A stretch of DNA of 64,000 bases from positions 43,803 through 107,802 of the forward strand of contig JADKHC010000015.1 in the NCBI GenBank assembly GCA_016721945.1, in the 5' to 3' direction. A program made the position numbers and the translations under genes. This document shows positions 46,329-54,772 of this stretch, piece after piece. Position 1 is the stretch's first letter, and each line of letters begins with the position of its first letter. The notes under the pieces are model-generated. The model had not been told where the DNA came from, ran no database searches, and was given only the letters and a program-made list of their open reading frames with translations. The DNA comes from Verrucomicrobiota bacterium. GTDB lineage: Bacteria > Verrucomicrobiota > Verrucomicrobiia > Opitutales > Opitutaceae.

Positions 46329-48460
46329 GGTGTGGCAGGAGCCGCTGGTTTTTCGCTTACGGGACTGGCCGCCGGAACTGCGGGCGCAGTCTTGGGCTTG
46401 AGCACGATGGAATGTGTATCGGATTTATAGAGCTGTTCGAACAGCGCCTTCAACGCCGGGTAACTTTGCTGTGCAAAAGCACAGGCTCCATTGGCGCCAA
46501 GCGCAAAATCCCGGCGGTAACAAAAGGTTCGGGTCTTCCCCAAATACTGTAGTTTGTAATCGGCTCCAAACGCTCCTGCCAATTCACCCACCGCAGTGGG
46601 TGCGCTTGGCTTTTCCAGCGTATAACCAGTCGGAAGAACTATCTCTATATCGTCATGCTCGGCCCAGGGATAATAAAAGAAGATCGGATGCTTGCGTTCG
46701 GCGGCGGCAAAAACAACCGGCTTTCCGACTTGGAAAAATGATGGGGCAAAAATCAAACGCTTGCCCGCGAGTTCAGCGTAGCCGGGTACACGCACATGAT
46801 ATTTCACGGTCAGAGGCACAGCCGTGGTGTCCAAGTTCGTCCAAACGATATCACTCACCTCGGCGTTGGGCAGCCTGGCGGTCACTTTTTCGCGGAAAAT
46901 TTTATTCACCTCATCGATTGAAATAATCCACGCGTCCACCTTTTGCTTTTCACTTAAATGGCCGCTGTATGACTCTTCAACGTCGCCCTCCAGCGTACCT
47001 TCGTCATCAAGCTTCAGTCGAGCCTTTCGGAGCGCTTGGCTCTGGTCTGCCAGCGAGCGCGGTATTTCGCTCAATTCCTTTTTCTTCGTATTACAAAGCA
47101 TCGCGATAGCCCCTTCATCGCGCCAGGACATCAAACCGTAAGGCACAAAATAATTACCGGGATTAAAATAGGTCCAGTTTTCACCCTGCTTGATCGCAAC
47201 ACTTGTAGTCCCAAGAAAGGCCCAGCCTTGCGGAATCTTTACATTAAGGATTTCAGCGCGGTTCGCCGAATGTGCAATTCGCGCTTCGAAACCCAAACCA
47301 CGAGCCAGAGATGCGAAGAGCAGATTGATTTCATCCCGCCGCCCACGCATTTGCTTGAGGATGTTTGAGGGTGAGAAAGCATCGTCCTCTTTATGCTTAT
47401 CAATCCCGGCCTGAAGCTCAGCCGAGGTCCGGTAAGTAGTATTATAAATCTCTTTTTGGCAAAATTCGTACAAGCGCCGCAGCTTTTCGTCAGCCGTGGT
47501 GGCACCGGCCGCCAACGCCTCAGCCTTTTTCTTGATAACACCCGACGGTTTGCTGTCCCGGTTGAAATTATCTCCCCATTCCCCGCTCAGTAACTCCCAA
47601 ACCTCGGCGTCTTTGGAGTACATCGGGAAGGATTTGGCCACATAAATCCAGCCGCGAAGCTCACGTGGCGGCGGCATGTGTTCTTCCTCTTCAAAGGCGG
47701 GCTGATCGCGAAAGACCACCGTGAATCCATTCTTGTCGCTGGTGGTGGCTTTAGGACAGTTTAACCAGCCGACTGAACCAGGTCGCGTCATTGCAGCGAT
47801 CGTGAACCGGTATTCGCGTGTCGGCACCACTTCCTGACAGTAGTAATGCTTGAGCCATATTTCCTCTTCGATCAGTTCGATCCACCGATACTCAACCACG
47901 TCGCCAGGTTCGAGTCCCGGAAAAACAAAAGTAATCTGTTTCCACGACCCTCCGTCTTCGTCTTTGGTCAATATATTTTCGACGATGTCAGCCTTCTTCA
48001 AATTAGTACTCGTGCCATCGGGTTTGACCACACGCGCCTCGGTATTCTTCAGCCGCGAACTCGATAAGTATCTAACACGAAGCTTCCCTTGGTCCTGCAC
48101 GCCTTTGGCGGTGTAGATTTTTGCGCGAACAAAATTGGAGGTCTCAAACACTAACGGAAGATCCTTGAACGCGGTTCCTCCGGCGATCACCTCCGGCACC
48201 CTTTCGTTCAGCTCGTGGGTCGAGCGGAGAATCTCAACATCAGTGCCTGGAAAACCAACCGAGTCTTTTGCCGCCAGATCTGCAGGATCTACCGGGTCCC
48301 ATTTTGGAGCAAAAAAGGCCTGGCTGCTCACAGTGAGCGCCAGGTAAGTAATCGCCAAACTGATCGTTCGGAGCTGCCTGACTGTTGAGAACAGTGCCTC
48401 CTTGAACCAAATAACAGAGGCAATGTTGAATAGATTTTTACGAGTGCGCATGGACGTCAT
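46325..48460 (-). CDS. Exported DUF3857 protein with a degenerate transglutaminase domain
   Basis: About 711 residues from the ATG at 48460; the frame is open to 48613 and the true start is uncertain. A hydrophobic signal-like segment (TISLAITYLALTVSSQAFF) lies about 33 residues in. DUF3857 covers roughly the next 200 residues (WIELIEEEIWLKHYYCQEVV). In the transglutaminase-like part the catalytic Cys site reads MRGRRDEINLLFASLARGLG, with no Cys where the paralogue has WGDCKAK, and the His site is not clear. It is therefore probably inactive and may be structural or regulatory. It precedes and overlaps the active-looking paralogue. Confidence 0.8.
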   Translation of the reverse strand: MTSMRTRKNLFNIASVIWFKEALFSTVRQLRTISLAITYLALTVSSQAFFAPKWDPVDPADLAAKDSVGFPGTDVEILRSTHELNERVPEVIAGGTAFKDLPLVFETSNFVRAKIYTAKGVQDQGKLRVRYLSSSRLKNTEARVVKPDGTSTNLKKADIVENILTKDEDGGSWKQITFVFPGLEPGDVVEYRWIELIEEEIWLKHYYCQEVVPTREYRFTIAAMTRPGSVGWLNCPKATTSDKNGFTVVFRDQPAFEEEEHMPPPRELRGWIYVAKSFPMYSKDAEVWELLSGEWGDNFNRDSKPSGVIKKKAEALAAGATTADEKLRRLYEFCQKEIYNTTYRTSAELQAGIDKHKEDDAFSPSNILKQMRGRRDEINLLFASLARGLGFEARIAHSANRAEILNVKIPQGWAFLGTTSVAIKQGENWTYFNPGNYFVPYGLMSWRDEGAIAMLCNTKKKELSEIPRSLADQSQALRKARLKLDDEGTLEGDVEESYSGHLSEKQKVDAWIISIDEVNKIFREKVTARLPNAEVSDIVWTNLDTTAVPLTVKYHVRVPGYAELAGKRLIFAPSFFQVGKPVVFAAAERKHPIFFYYPWAEHDDIEIVLPTGYTLEKPSAPTAVGELAGAFGADYKLQYLGKTRTFCYRRDFALGANGACAFAQQSYPALKALFEQLYKSDTHSIVLKPKTAPAVPAASPVSEKPAAPATP

Positions 48461-48613
48461 GGGATAGAGACAAAGAAATGCAATGACGCCACTCCGCTGC
48501 GCACGCTCATCAGGATACATCGCAGCAGGAAAACGACGTCGAACAACGCAGCAATGTGCGCCAACCATTCTCGATGGACAAGCGATTTTCGCGCGCGATT
48601 TTTTATAAGACAC

Positions 48614-49011
48614 TAGAAATTAGCCGTATCCATGCAATGGAGCCACCGATGCACACTGATAGACACAGATGCCCCGGAGAATTGTTTTAACGCAGAGAGA
48701 GAAGTTTCCTGTTTAACCAGAACGTGAGCGATCAGATCGCCAATACCCTGACGTTGTTTCAGCCCCAATCTGTGCTCATCGGTGGCTCCCAACTGAATGG
48801 TTCCGGCTTAGTAATCGAGACTACACGTGGCAATCACTTGCTCCCATTACGCCTTAACCCTGTTGAAGCGGCATTAAGAACCGAAACCTTTTTCTTGAGT
48901 CGCTTTGCCGCTCCCTCATAACGCGTAAAAATCTCCCCATCGACAGCGCTGCCGGATTCGTTCTGATTTTTCATAACACAACGCGCCTCAATCCCACCGC
49001 GTCTTTTCCCC
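48614..49011. other. Intergenic region between the divergent DUF3857 operon and GH27 gene
   Basis: About 400 bp between divergent genes. It should carry both promoters, but none could be picked confidently. There is no repeat, RNA gene or credible frame; a 65-codon frame at 48724-48921 is not protein-like. Confidence 0.4.
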
Positions 49012-50223
49012 ATGAAAAAAATCCTCTGCCTCATGCTGTGCCTCGCAGTGCCAGCTTTCGCCCAAAAGTTCGACGGCCTCGCTCTGACTCCACCGATGGG
49101 TTTCAACACTTGGAATACCTTCGCGACCAATATCAACGAAGTCCTCATCATGCAGACCGCAGACACCATGGTGAAAAACGGCATGCGCGACGCCGGCTAC
49201 ATCTATATTGTCATCGACGATTGCTGGTCTCTGCACGAACGCGATGCCAACGGGAACCTGGTGCCAGATCCAACCAAATTCCCCAGCGGCATGAAAGCGC
49301 TGGGCGACTTTCTGCACGCGCGTGGGTTTAAGTTTGGTATCTACGGCTGCGCCGGCTCCAAGACCTGCGGCGGTTACCCCGGCAGTCAGGGCCACGAATA
49401 TCAAGACGCCCGCACTTTCGCCTCGTGGGGTGTCGATTACCTTAAATACGACTGGTGTTTCACCGCTACGCGCGATGCCAGGGAAGCCTACACCACCATG
49501 CGCGACGCGCTCTTCGCCGCAAAACGCCCCGTCGTTTTCAGCATCTGCGAATGGGGCAATAGCAAACCATGGGAATGGGCCAAAGACGTCGGCCACCTCT
49601 GGCGCACCACGGGTGACATCACCGATTGCTTCGACTGCGTGCAACGCTGGGAACGTGGTTGGAAGGTCATCCTCGATTTACAGTACAGCCTCGTCCAACC
49701 CGCCGACGGCCAAAACAACGGCATTGGCAAATACGCCGGCCCCGGCCACTGGAACGATCCCGACATGCTCGAAGTTGGCAACGAAGGTCTTTCCTTCGCC
49801 GACTCCCGCAGCCACTTCTCCCTCTGGTGCATCCTCGCCGCGCCCCTCATGGCCGGCAACGACGTGCGGAAAATGACGCCTGAAATTCTTACTCTCATGA
49901 CCGATAAGGAAGCACTCGCCATCAACCAAGATGCCACCGGCAAAGAAGGCTGGCGTTTCCGCGCCGAACCCGGCCGCGAAATCTGGGTGCGCGAACTTTC
50001 TGATGGCGACTGGGCACTCGCACTCCTCAACACCAGCGACAAAGCCGCTGACCTCTCCGTCGATTTCCACCCAATGTGGTTCTTTGGCGGCAAATGCCAG
50101 ATCCGCGACATCTGGGACAAGAAAGACGTCGGCACCACCGAGAAGCCCTTCACCAAACGCCTCGACTCTCACGACGTCGCTTTCCTCCGCCTAAAGCCGA
50201 TCAAAGAAACAGCGGCAAAATAA
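49012..50223 (+). CDS. GH27-family alpha-galactosidase, secreted
   Basis: The 403-residue enzyme would hydrolyse terminal alpha-galactosides (or, in some members, alpha-N-acetylgalactosaminides or beta-arabinopyranosides). A signal peptide is cut after AFA (residue 17). GH27 motifs: LTPPMGFNTWNTF, VIDDCWSLHERD, FGIYGCAGSKTCGGYPGS, the nucleophile Asp147 in YLKYDWC, and the acid/base Asp202 in WRTTGDI. The C-terminal beta domain (EIWVRELSDGDWALALLNTS) is complete. Length is typical. A palindromic repeat follows the stop. It fits a polysaccharide-degrading lifestyle. Confidence 0.94.
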   Translation: MKKILCLMLCLAVPAFAQKFDGLALTPPMGFNTWNTFATNINEVLIMQTADTMVKNGMRDAGYIYIVIDDCWSLHERDANGNLVPDPTKFPSGMKALGDFLHARGFKFGIYGCAGSKTCGGYPGSQGHEYQDARTFASWGVDYLKYDWCFTATRDAREAYTTMRDALFAAKRPVVFSICEWGNSKPWEWAKDVGHLWRTTGDITDCFDCVQRWERGWKVILDLQYSLVQPADGQNNGIGKYAGPGHWNDPDMLEVGNEGLSFADSRSHFSLWCILAAPLMAGNDVRKMTPEILTLMTDKEALAINQDATGKEGWRFRAEPGREIWVRELSDGDWALALLNTSDKAADLSVDFHPMWFFGGKCQIRDIWDKKDVGTTEKPFTKRLDSHDVAFLRLKPIKETAAK

Positions 50224-50255
50224 GCGTCCGCCTCAAACGTAACGATGCAGTAGAC

Positions 50256-50330
50256 GGTGGAGCCCGTTGTCCCCAACGGGCTGGTTCGAGAACGGCTCCG
50301 ATCAAGCCCGATGGGACATCGGGCTCCACC
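50256..50330. repeat. Palindromic intergenic repeat, copy 4 (inverted orientation)
   Basis: A 75-bp element from GGTGGAGCCCGTTGTCCCC to CGGGCTCCACC. It matches the reverse complement of the copies at 28614 and 30383. It lies 33 bp after the GH27 stop. Confidence 0.9.
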
Positions 50331-50582
50331 TTCTGCACACCGCTTCACGCTGGTGGTCTTGCTTCAACCACATCGTTACGGCTAGAGCAGGTAAATTTAA
50401 ACTATAGCCGATAACAATCTTGTGGTTGGTCGTATAGTGGCGCAACCGGTTCGCTCCAGTGTTCCTGAGTTCCATATTCAATATCATCTCCAGTTTAATT
50501 ATGGCTACAGCTTAAACGAAACTGCTCTACACGCACGCCAGCTCCAACTTGAATAAAGGCCTTCGGCCCTTACCGTGTCGTC

Positions 50583-51683
50583 GTGAAGAAAAAACCAGAG
50601 CCTTTCAAAAATTGGTTCAACGAGGCACTCTATCGCCAGATCGCGCAGGAGCTTGCCGCTATCGAGCCGAAACTGGACAAAAAGAAATTTCTCGCCATCA
50701 CCCTCGACGGTCTCGACCAGCGTGAATTGATGGATCGCGTGCGACAGATCGCGGTCGCCGTGGAAGCATCCCTACCCGGCACCTACCGGGAAAAACTCGC
50801 TGTGCTTTGCCAAGCAGCACCGCGCCTCAAGCACGCCTTCGTCTCGGTCAGCTTCTGCAATTTCGTGTCGCGCCATGGTCTTGAGGATTTCGATCACTCG
50901 ATGGACGCGCTGCGATTCCTTACACCGTTTGGTTCAGCTGAGTTCGCTGTGCGCCCCTTTATTGAGCGCGATCCCGCCCGCGCCCTCGCTCTCATGCAAA
51001 AATGGGCGAATGACAAAAACGAACACGTACGCCGCCTCGCCAGCGAGGGCAGTCGGCCGCGGTTACCCTGGGGCGCACGCTTAAGCGCCATCGTAGCCAA
51101 ACCCGACCTAACCGCGCCCATCCTCGAAACGCTCATGGCCGATCCCGCGCTCTACGTCCGAAAATCCGTCGCGAATCACCTCAACGACATCGCCAAAGAT
51201 CATCCCGACTGGGTGCTCAACCGCGTCGAAGAGTGGGATCGCGCCCATGCTGGCACCGCCTGGATCATCCGACATGCATTGCGGACACTCATCAAAAAAG
51301 GCCACCCGCGCGCGCTCGCCTTGCTCGGCGTCAACGCCACCGCAGCCGCTCACGTGCTGGTCCGGAAGTTCACACTTTCTCCGACCAAACTCGTCCTTGG
51401 CGACAAGTTCGAACTGACTGCCGAACTAACTTCAAAGCACAAGAAACCGCTACCGCTCGTCATCGACTACGTCATCCACTACGCCCGAGCCACCGGAAAA
51501 ACTTCAGCCAAGGTCTTCAAGTGGTCAGAGGCCACCTTGCAGCCTGGCGAACCACTCGTACTCACCAAACGGCAGACCATCCGCGATTTCACGACGCGCA
51601 AGCACCATACCGGCCGCCATCGGGTCGAACTTCAGGTCAACGGCCAGCGACTCGCCGAAACTTCGTTTCAGCTGAAAACCTAA
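50583..51683 (+). CDS. AlkC-like DNA glycosylase with HEAT repeats and Ig-like domain
   Basis: AlkC/AlkD enzymes remove alkylated bases such as 3-methyladenine without base flipping. The 366-residue protein (GTG start at 50583) has HEAT-like helices through residue 245: PFIERDPARALALMQKWAND, HVRRLASEGSRPRLPWGARL, YVRKSVANHLNDIAKDHPDW, and GTAWIIRHALRTLIKKGHPR, the family signature including the conserved R-x-x-x-N-H-L. Residues about 255-366 form a beta-rich Ig-like domain (FTLSPTKLVLGDKFELTAEL to VELQVNGQRLAETSFQLKT), the feature that separates AlkC from AlkD. It is a single-gene unit. Confidence 0.85.
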   Translation: MKKKPEPFKNWFNEALYRQIAQELAAIEPKLDKKKFLAITLDGLDQRELMDRVRQIAVAVEASLPGTYREKLAVLCQAAPRLKHAFVSVSFCNFVSRHGLEDFDHSMDALRFLTPFGSAEFAVRPFIERDPARALALMQKWANDKNEHVRRLASEGSRPRLPWGARLSAIVAKPDLTAPILETLMADPALYVRKSVANHLNDIAKDHPDWVLNRVEEWDRAHAGTAWIIRHALRTLIKKGHPRALALLGVNATAAAHVLVRKFTLSPTKLVLGDKFELTAELTSKHKKPLPLVIDYVIHYARATGKTSAKVFKWSEATLQPGEPLVLTKRQTIRDFTTRKHHTGRHRVELQVNGQRLAETSFQLKT

Positions 51684-51708
51684 ATATTCGCGGAACCGAC
51701 CCTGTATT

Positions 51709-51768
51709 TGTAGGAGGCCTGCTTGCAGGCGATTCATTCCAACCTTCGCCTGCAAGCAGGCTCCTACA
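51709..51768. repeat. REP-like palindrome between converging genes, likely bidirectional terminator
   Basis: TGTAGGAGGCCTGCTTGCAG pairs with the inverted copy ending GCAAGCAGGCTCCTACA around a loop of about 15 bases (one-base mismatch), making a long stem. It lies between the convergent AlkC-like and IMPase-like genes. Sequences of this type (GTAGGAGCCTGCTTGCAGGC) are known as repeated palindromes in many Gram-negative genomes; only one is visible here. Confidence 0.85.
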
Positions 51769-51810
51769 TTTAAATCGAACGGTTTTCGGCTACCATTGCC
51801 TGAACCCCGT

Positions 51811-52614
51811 TCAGTCCTTCAACAACTCGCCCATGCGCGTGCAGAAACTTTTGCTGCCCGCGATGAACTGAATGCGGTTCATCTTCAGATCGAATTGGCG
51901 CATGGGGAACTGTTCGCCATTGAGAAATTGAACGACGCCTCCGCCCGCGAGACAGAGCGGTACGGCGGCGGCGATGTCCCAGATCTTCACGTTGTGATCG
52001 ACCGTTCCGTCGAGAATACCAATCGCGACGTAGGTGAGATGCAGCGTACTGCTGCCAAGTCCGCGAATCTTGAAGTTTTCCACGATGCGCTGCGCCTGCG
52101 GGGCAAATTTGCGATCAAAGGGACTGTGGAAACCGATGAGACTTTCCTTGTCCAACGTCGTCTCCTTGACCTGCGCCGGACGCTCGCCGTCGAACAGCCC
52201 GAGGCCCGGGCCGCCATGGATGAGTACGCGACGGCTCATGTCGTACACCAGACCGTAAACGGGCACACCGTTTTCCAGCAACGCGAGCGAGATCGCACAG
52301 TGCGCGATGCCTTTGGCGTAGTTATTAGTTCCATCGATTGGATCGAGAACCCAGGAAAAACGTGCCGTGACCGGAGTGGGCTTGTCTGTGATGGCGAGCT
52401 CTTCGCTGAAAAACTGATCGTCTGGAAACTGTGCCGTTAACTCCCGCACGATGGCCTCGGAAATGGCGATATCGATGGGCGTCACGCGCGTACCGTCGTG
52501 TTTCCAGTTGCTCTTCGCACGGCCAAATTCGGCGTGAAGCAGTTCAGTCCGGGCATGGACAGTGGCCTTGCCGGCGGCGATGCGTGAGAGGAGATCGGGA
52601 GAGCTGGTAGTCAT
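51811..52614 (-). CDS. Inositol monophosphatase-family phosphatase
   Basis: The 267-residue enzyme (ATG 52614, whose ATGA overlaps the stop of the small gene upstream) has the metal-binding IMPase motifs: FFSEEL, WVLDPIDGTNNYAKGI, and IWDIAAAVPLCLAGGG. The substrate could be inositol phosphate, histidinol phosphate or PAP; motifs do not decide. A longer frame to 52929 was rejected because it overlaps the small gene and glnS. It converges with the AlkC-like gene. Confidence 0.92.
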   Translation of the reverse strand: MTTSSPDLLSRIAAGKATVHARTELLHAEFGRAKSNWKHDGTRVTPIDIAISEAIVRELTAQFPDDQFFSEELAITDKPTPVTARFSWVLDPIDGTNNYAKGIAHCAISLALLENGVPVYGLVYDMSRRVLIHGGPGLGLFDGERPAQVKETTLDKESLIGFHSPFDRKFAPQAQRIVENFKIRGLGSSTLHLTYVAIGILDGTVDHNVKIWDIAAAVPLCLAGGGVVQFLNGEQFPMRQFDLKMNRIQFIAGSKSFCTRMGELLKD

Positions 52615-52863
52615 GCTTGCGAAGGGAGAATCCATACCGTCGCAGCCACCATGTCCAACATCGATTCTGTGAGTGCAGCATCTACCGAGGATGACTCCGA
52701 CGGTTGTTGCGCCTCGTACCGGTTGCCCACAGCGAGCGCAGGGCCCAAATGCGCAGCCATTAGCGTTCGTAAGCAGTGGCCGTAACCGTCCTTCTGACTC
52801 TTGATTTCCAACTCCCCGCGCCTTCCGTAAAAGCTTCATTGCGTCCGACGCCAGCATTCCCAT
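52611..52863 (-). CDS. Small unrecognised protein, probable one-base insertion
   Basis: Two frames in the 253 bp upstream of the IMPase gene make sense only if one G is removed from the GGGG at about 52816-52819. The joined product is about 83 residues, MGMLASDAMKLLRKAR then ELEIKSQKDGYGHCLRTLMA and HLGPALAVGNRYEAQQPSES, ending just where the IMPase ATG begins. An AAAAGGAAAAGACA sequence before ATG 52863 is a plausible ribosome-binding site. The 4-bp overlap with the IMPase gene argues that it is a real co-translated gene. It diverges from glnS by 16 bp. I do not recognise the family. Confidence 0.6.
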
Positions 52864-52879
52864 TGTCTTTTCCTTTTCC

Positions 52880-54694
52880 ATGAGCGCTGCCACTCCCGAA
52901 ATCCCGACACCTGCACCTACCGATTTCATTCGTGATATCGTCGCAACGCACGTCGGCGAGCAACGCTACCCGAAAATCGTCACCCGCTTCCCGCCGGAAC
53001 CCAACGGCTACCTACACATCGGCCACGCGAAATCGATCTGCCTCAACTTCGGCATCGCCCGCGAAAACAACGGCCAGTGCAACCTCCGCATGGACGACAC
53101 CAACCCGACGAAAGAAGACGTCGAGTATGTCGAGTCCATCATCGAGGACGTCCAGTGGCTGATCGCTGGCTGGGCCGATCATTGCCTCGGCTTCAAAGCC
53201 AAAGGTGCCCTTCCCGTCGCTCAGACGGTCGACGGCAAACCCGATTTCTACGCCGGTCCCGTGCCCGCCGAAACCATCGGCCATCCCCACGCGCCGACCG
53301 TCGAGCCCTTCTTCGCCTCAGACTACTTTGACCAGATCTACGGCTACGCAGTCGAACTAATCAAAAAGGGCAAAGCCTACGTCTGCGATCTCTCGCCCGA
53401 AGACACCGACACCTACCGCGGCTCGCCCGACAAGCCCGGCAAGGACAGCCCGTTTCGCACGCGCTCCATCGAGGAAAGCCTCGATCTCTTCCAGCGCATG
53501 AAAAACGGCGAGTTTCCCAACGGCGCCCGCTCGCTCCGTGCCAAGATCGACATGGCCTCGCCCAACATCTGGTTGCGCGACCCGCTCATCTACCGCATCC
53601 GCCATGCCGAACATCACCACACCGGCAACAAGTGGTGCATCTACCCGCTCTACGATTTTGCACACTGCCTGAGCGACTACCTCGAAGGTATCACGCACTC
53701 CGTCTGCACGCTCGAATTCGAAGTACACCGCCCGCTCTACGACTGGATTCTCGAAAGCCTCGGCCTGCCCCGCCCGCTGCCGCACCAGTACGAATTTGCC
53801 AAACTAATCCCCACCTACATGATCGTCTCCAAGCGCAAGCTCATCGCGCTCGTGAACGATAATGTGGTCGACGGCTGGAACGATCCCCGCATGCCCACGA
53901 TCAGCGGCATTCGTCGCCGCGGCATTCCCGCCTCCGCCCTGCGCCGCTTCGTCACCAGCGTCGGCGTCACGAAATTCAACAGCGTCACCGACATCGCCGT
54001 GTACGAACACGCCGTGCGTGACGAACTCAACAAAGTCGCCCTTCGCCGCCTCGCCGTGCTGCGTCCGATCAAGCTCGTGCTCACCAACATCGCCGCTGGT
54101 CAGGTCATCGAGTGCAACGCCACGAACAATCCCGAAGATCCAAACGCTGGCACACGCATCGTCCCGATCTCTCGCGAAGTCTTCATCGAAAGCGACGACT
54201 TCATGGAAGTCCCGCCGCCGAAGTATTTCCGCCTCCGCCCAGGTGGCGAAGTCCGCCTCAAATACGCCTTCATTATCAAGTGCGACGAACTCGTGAAAGA
54301 CGCCTCTGGCGCGATCACCGAGATCCGTTGTACCGCCGATCTCGATTCCCGCACCGGCGGCCCGACCTCTGACCGCAAGGTCAAGGGAACGATCCACTGG
54401 GTCAGCGCCACGCACGCGATCGACGCCGAAGTCCGCCTCTACGACCGCCTCTTCACCGCCGCCGAACCCGACGCCGATGGTGATTTCAAAGCGCACGTGA
54501 ACCCGAAGTCGCTCGAAGTCATCACCGCCAAATTGGAGCCGTCCCTCGCCGATGCGAAGCTCGACCAGCGCTACCAATTCGAACGCCTGGCCTACGTCGC
54601 CCTCGACCCGATCGACTCGAAACCTGGAAAACCCGTCTTCAACCGAACCATCACCTTGAAGGACGCCTGGACCGCAAAGCCGCCAGGTCGATGA
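52880..54694 (+). CDS. glnS: Glutaminyl-tRNA synthetase
   Basis: GlnRS charges tRNA-Gln with glutamine. The 604-residue protein has the class I HIGH motif in FPPEPNGYLHIGHAKSICLN (46-49), MDDTNP, and a KMSKS-type loop IVSKRK near residue 315. The GlnRS-type anticodon domain follows (PISREVFIESDDFMEVPPPK, then FRLRPGGEVRLKYAFIIKC). The GlnRS-like FSDYF and IYPLYDFAHCLSDYLEGITH motifs distinguish it from GluRS. Length is close to E. coli GlnRS (554) with a longer middle. It stands alone on its strand and diverges from the small gene upstream. Confidence 0.96.
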   Translation: MSAATPEIPTPAPTDFIRDIVATHVGEQRYPKIVTRFPPEPNGYLHIGHAKSICLNFGIARENNGQCNLRMDDTNPTKEDVEYVESIIEDVQWLIAGWADHCLGFKAKGALPVAQTVDGKPDFYAGPVPAETIGHPHAPTVEPFFASDYFDQIYGYAVELIKKGKAYVCDLSPEDTDTYRGSPDKPGKDSPFRTRSIEESLDLFQRMKNGEFPNGARSLRAKIDMASPNIWLRDPLIYRIRHAEHHHTGNKWCIYPLYDFAHCLSDYLEGITHSVCTLEFEVHRPLYDWILESLGLPRPLPHQYEFAKLIPTYMIVSKRKLIALVNDNVVDGWNDPRMPTISGIRRRGIPASALRRFVTSVGVTKFNSVTDIAVYEHAVRDELNKVALRRLAVLRPIKLVLTNIAAGQVIECNATNNPEDPNAGTRIVPISREVFIESDDFMEVPPPKYFRLRPGGEVRLKYAFIIKCDELVKDASGAITEIRCTADLDSRTGGPTSDRKVKGTIHWVSATHAIDAEVRLYDRLFTAAEPDADGDFKAHVNPKSLEVITAKLEPSLADAKLDQRYQFERLAYVALDPIDSKPGKPVFNRTITLKDAWTAKPPGR

Positions 54695-54772
54695 TTTGCA
54701 GGGCTGAAGATGCCGCGTGTCATATCTATAAGCGTAGACCTACCCCTCCCCTTCTTAAGCTAAGGTCGCGAC

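Noticed and set aside
51811..52929. A 372-codon frame that would extend the IMPase protein at its N-terminus
   Set aside because: The extension overlaps the divergent glnS start and the small upstream gene, and is not IMPase-like. The ATG at 52614 is better.
53804..54577. A 257-codon minus-strand frame inside glnS
   Set aside because: It is a shadow of the glnS codon pattern, Val/Gly/Asp-rich with no family features.
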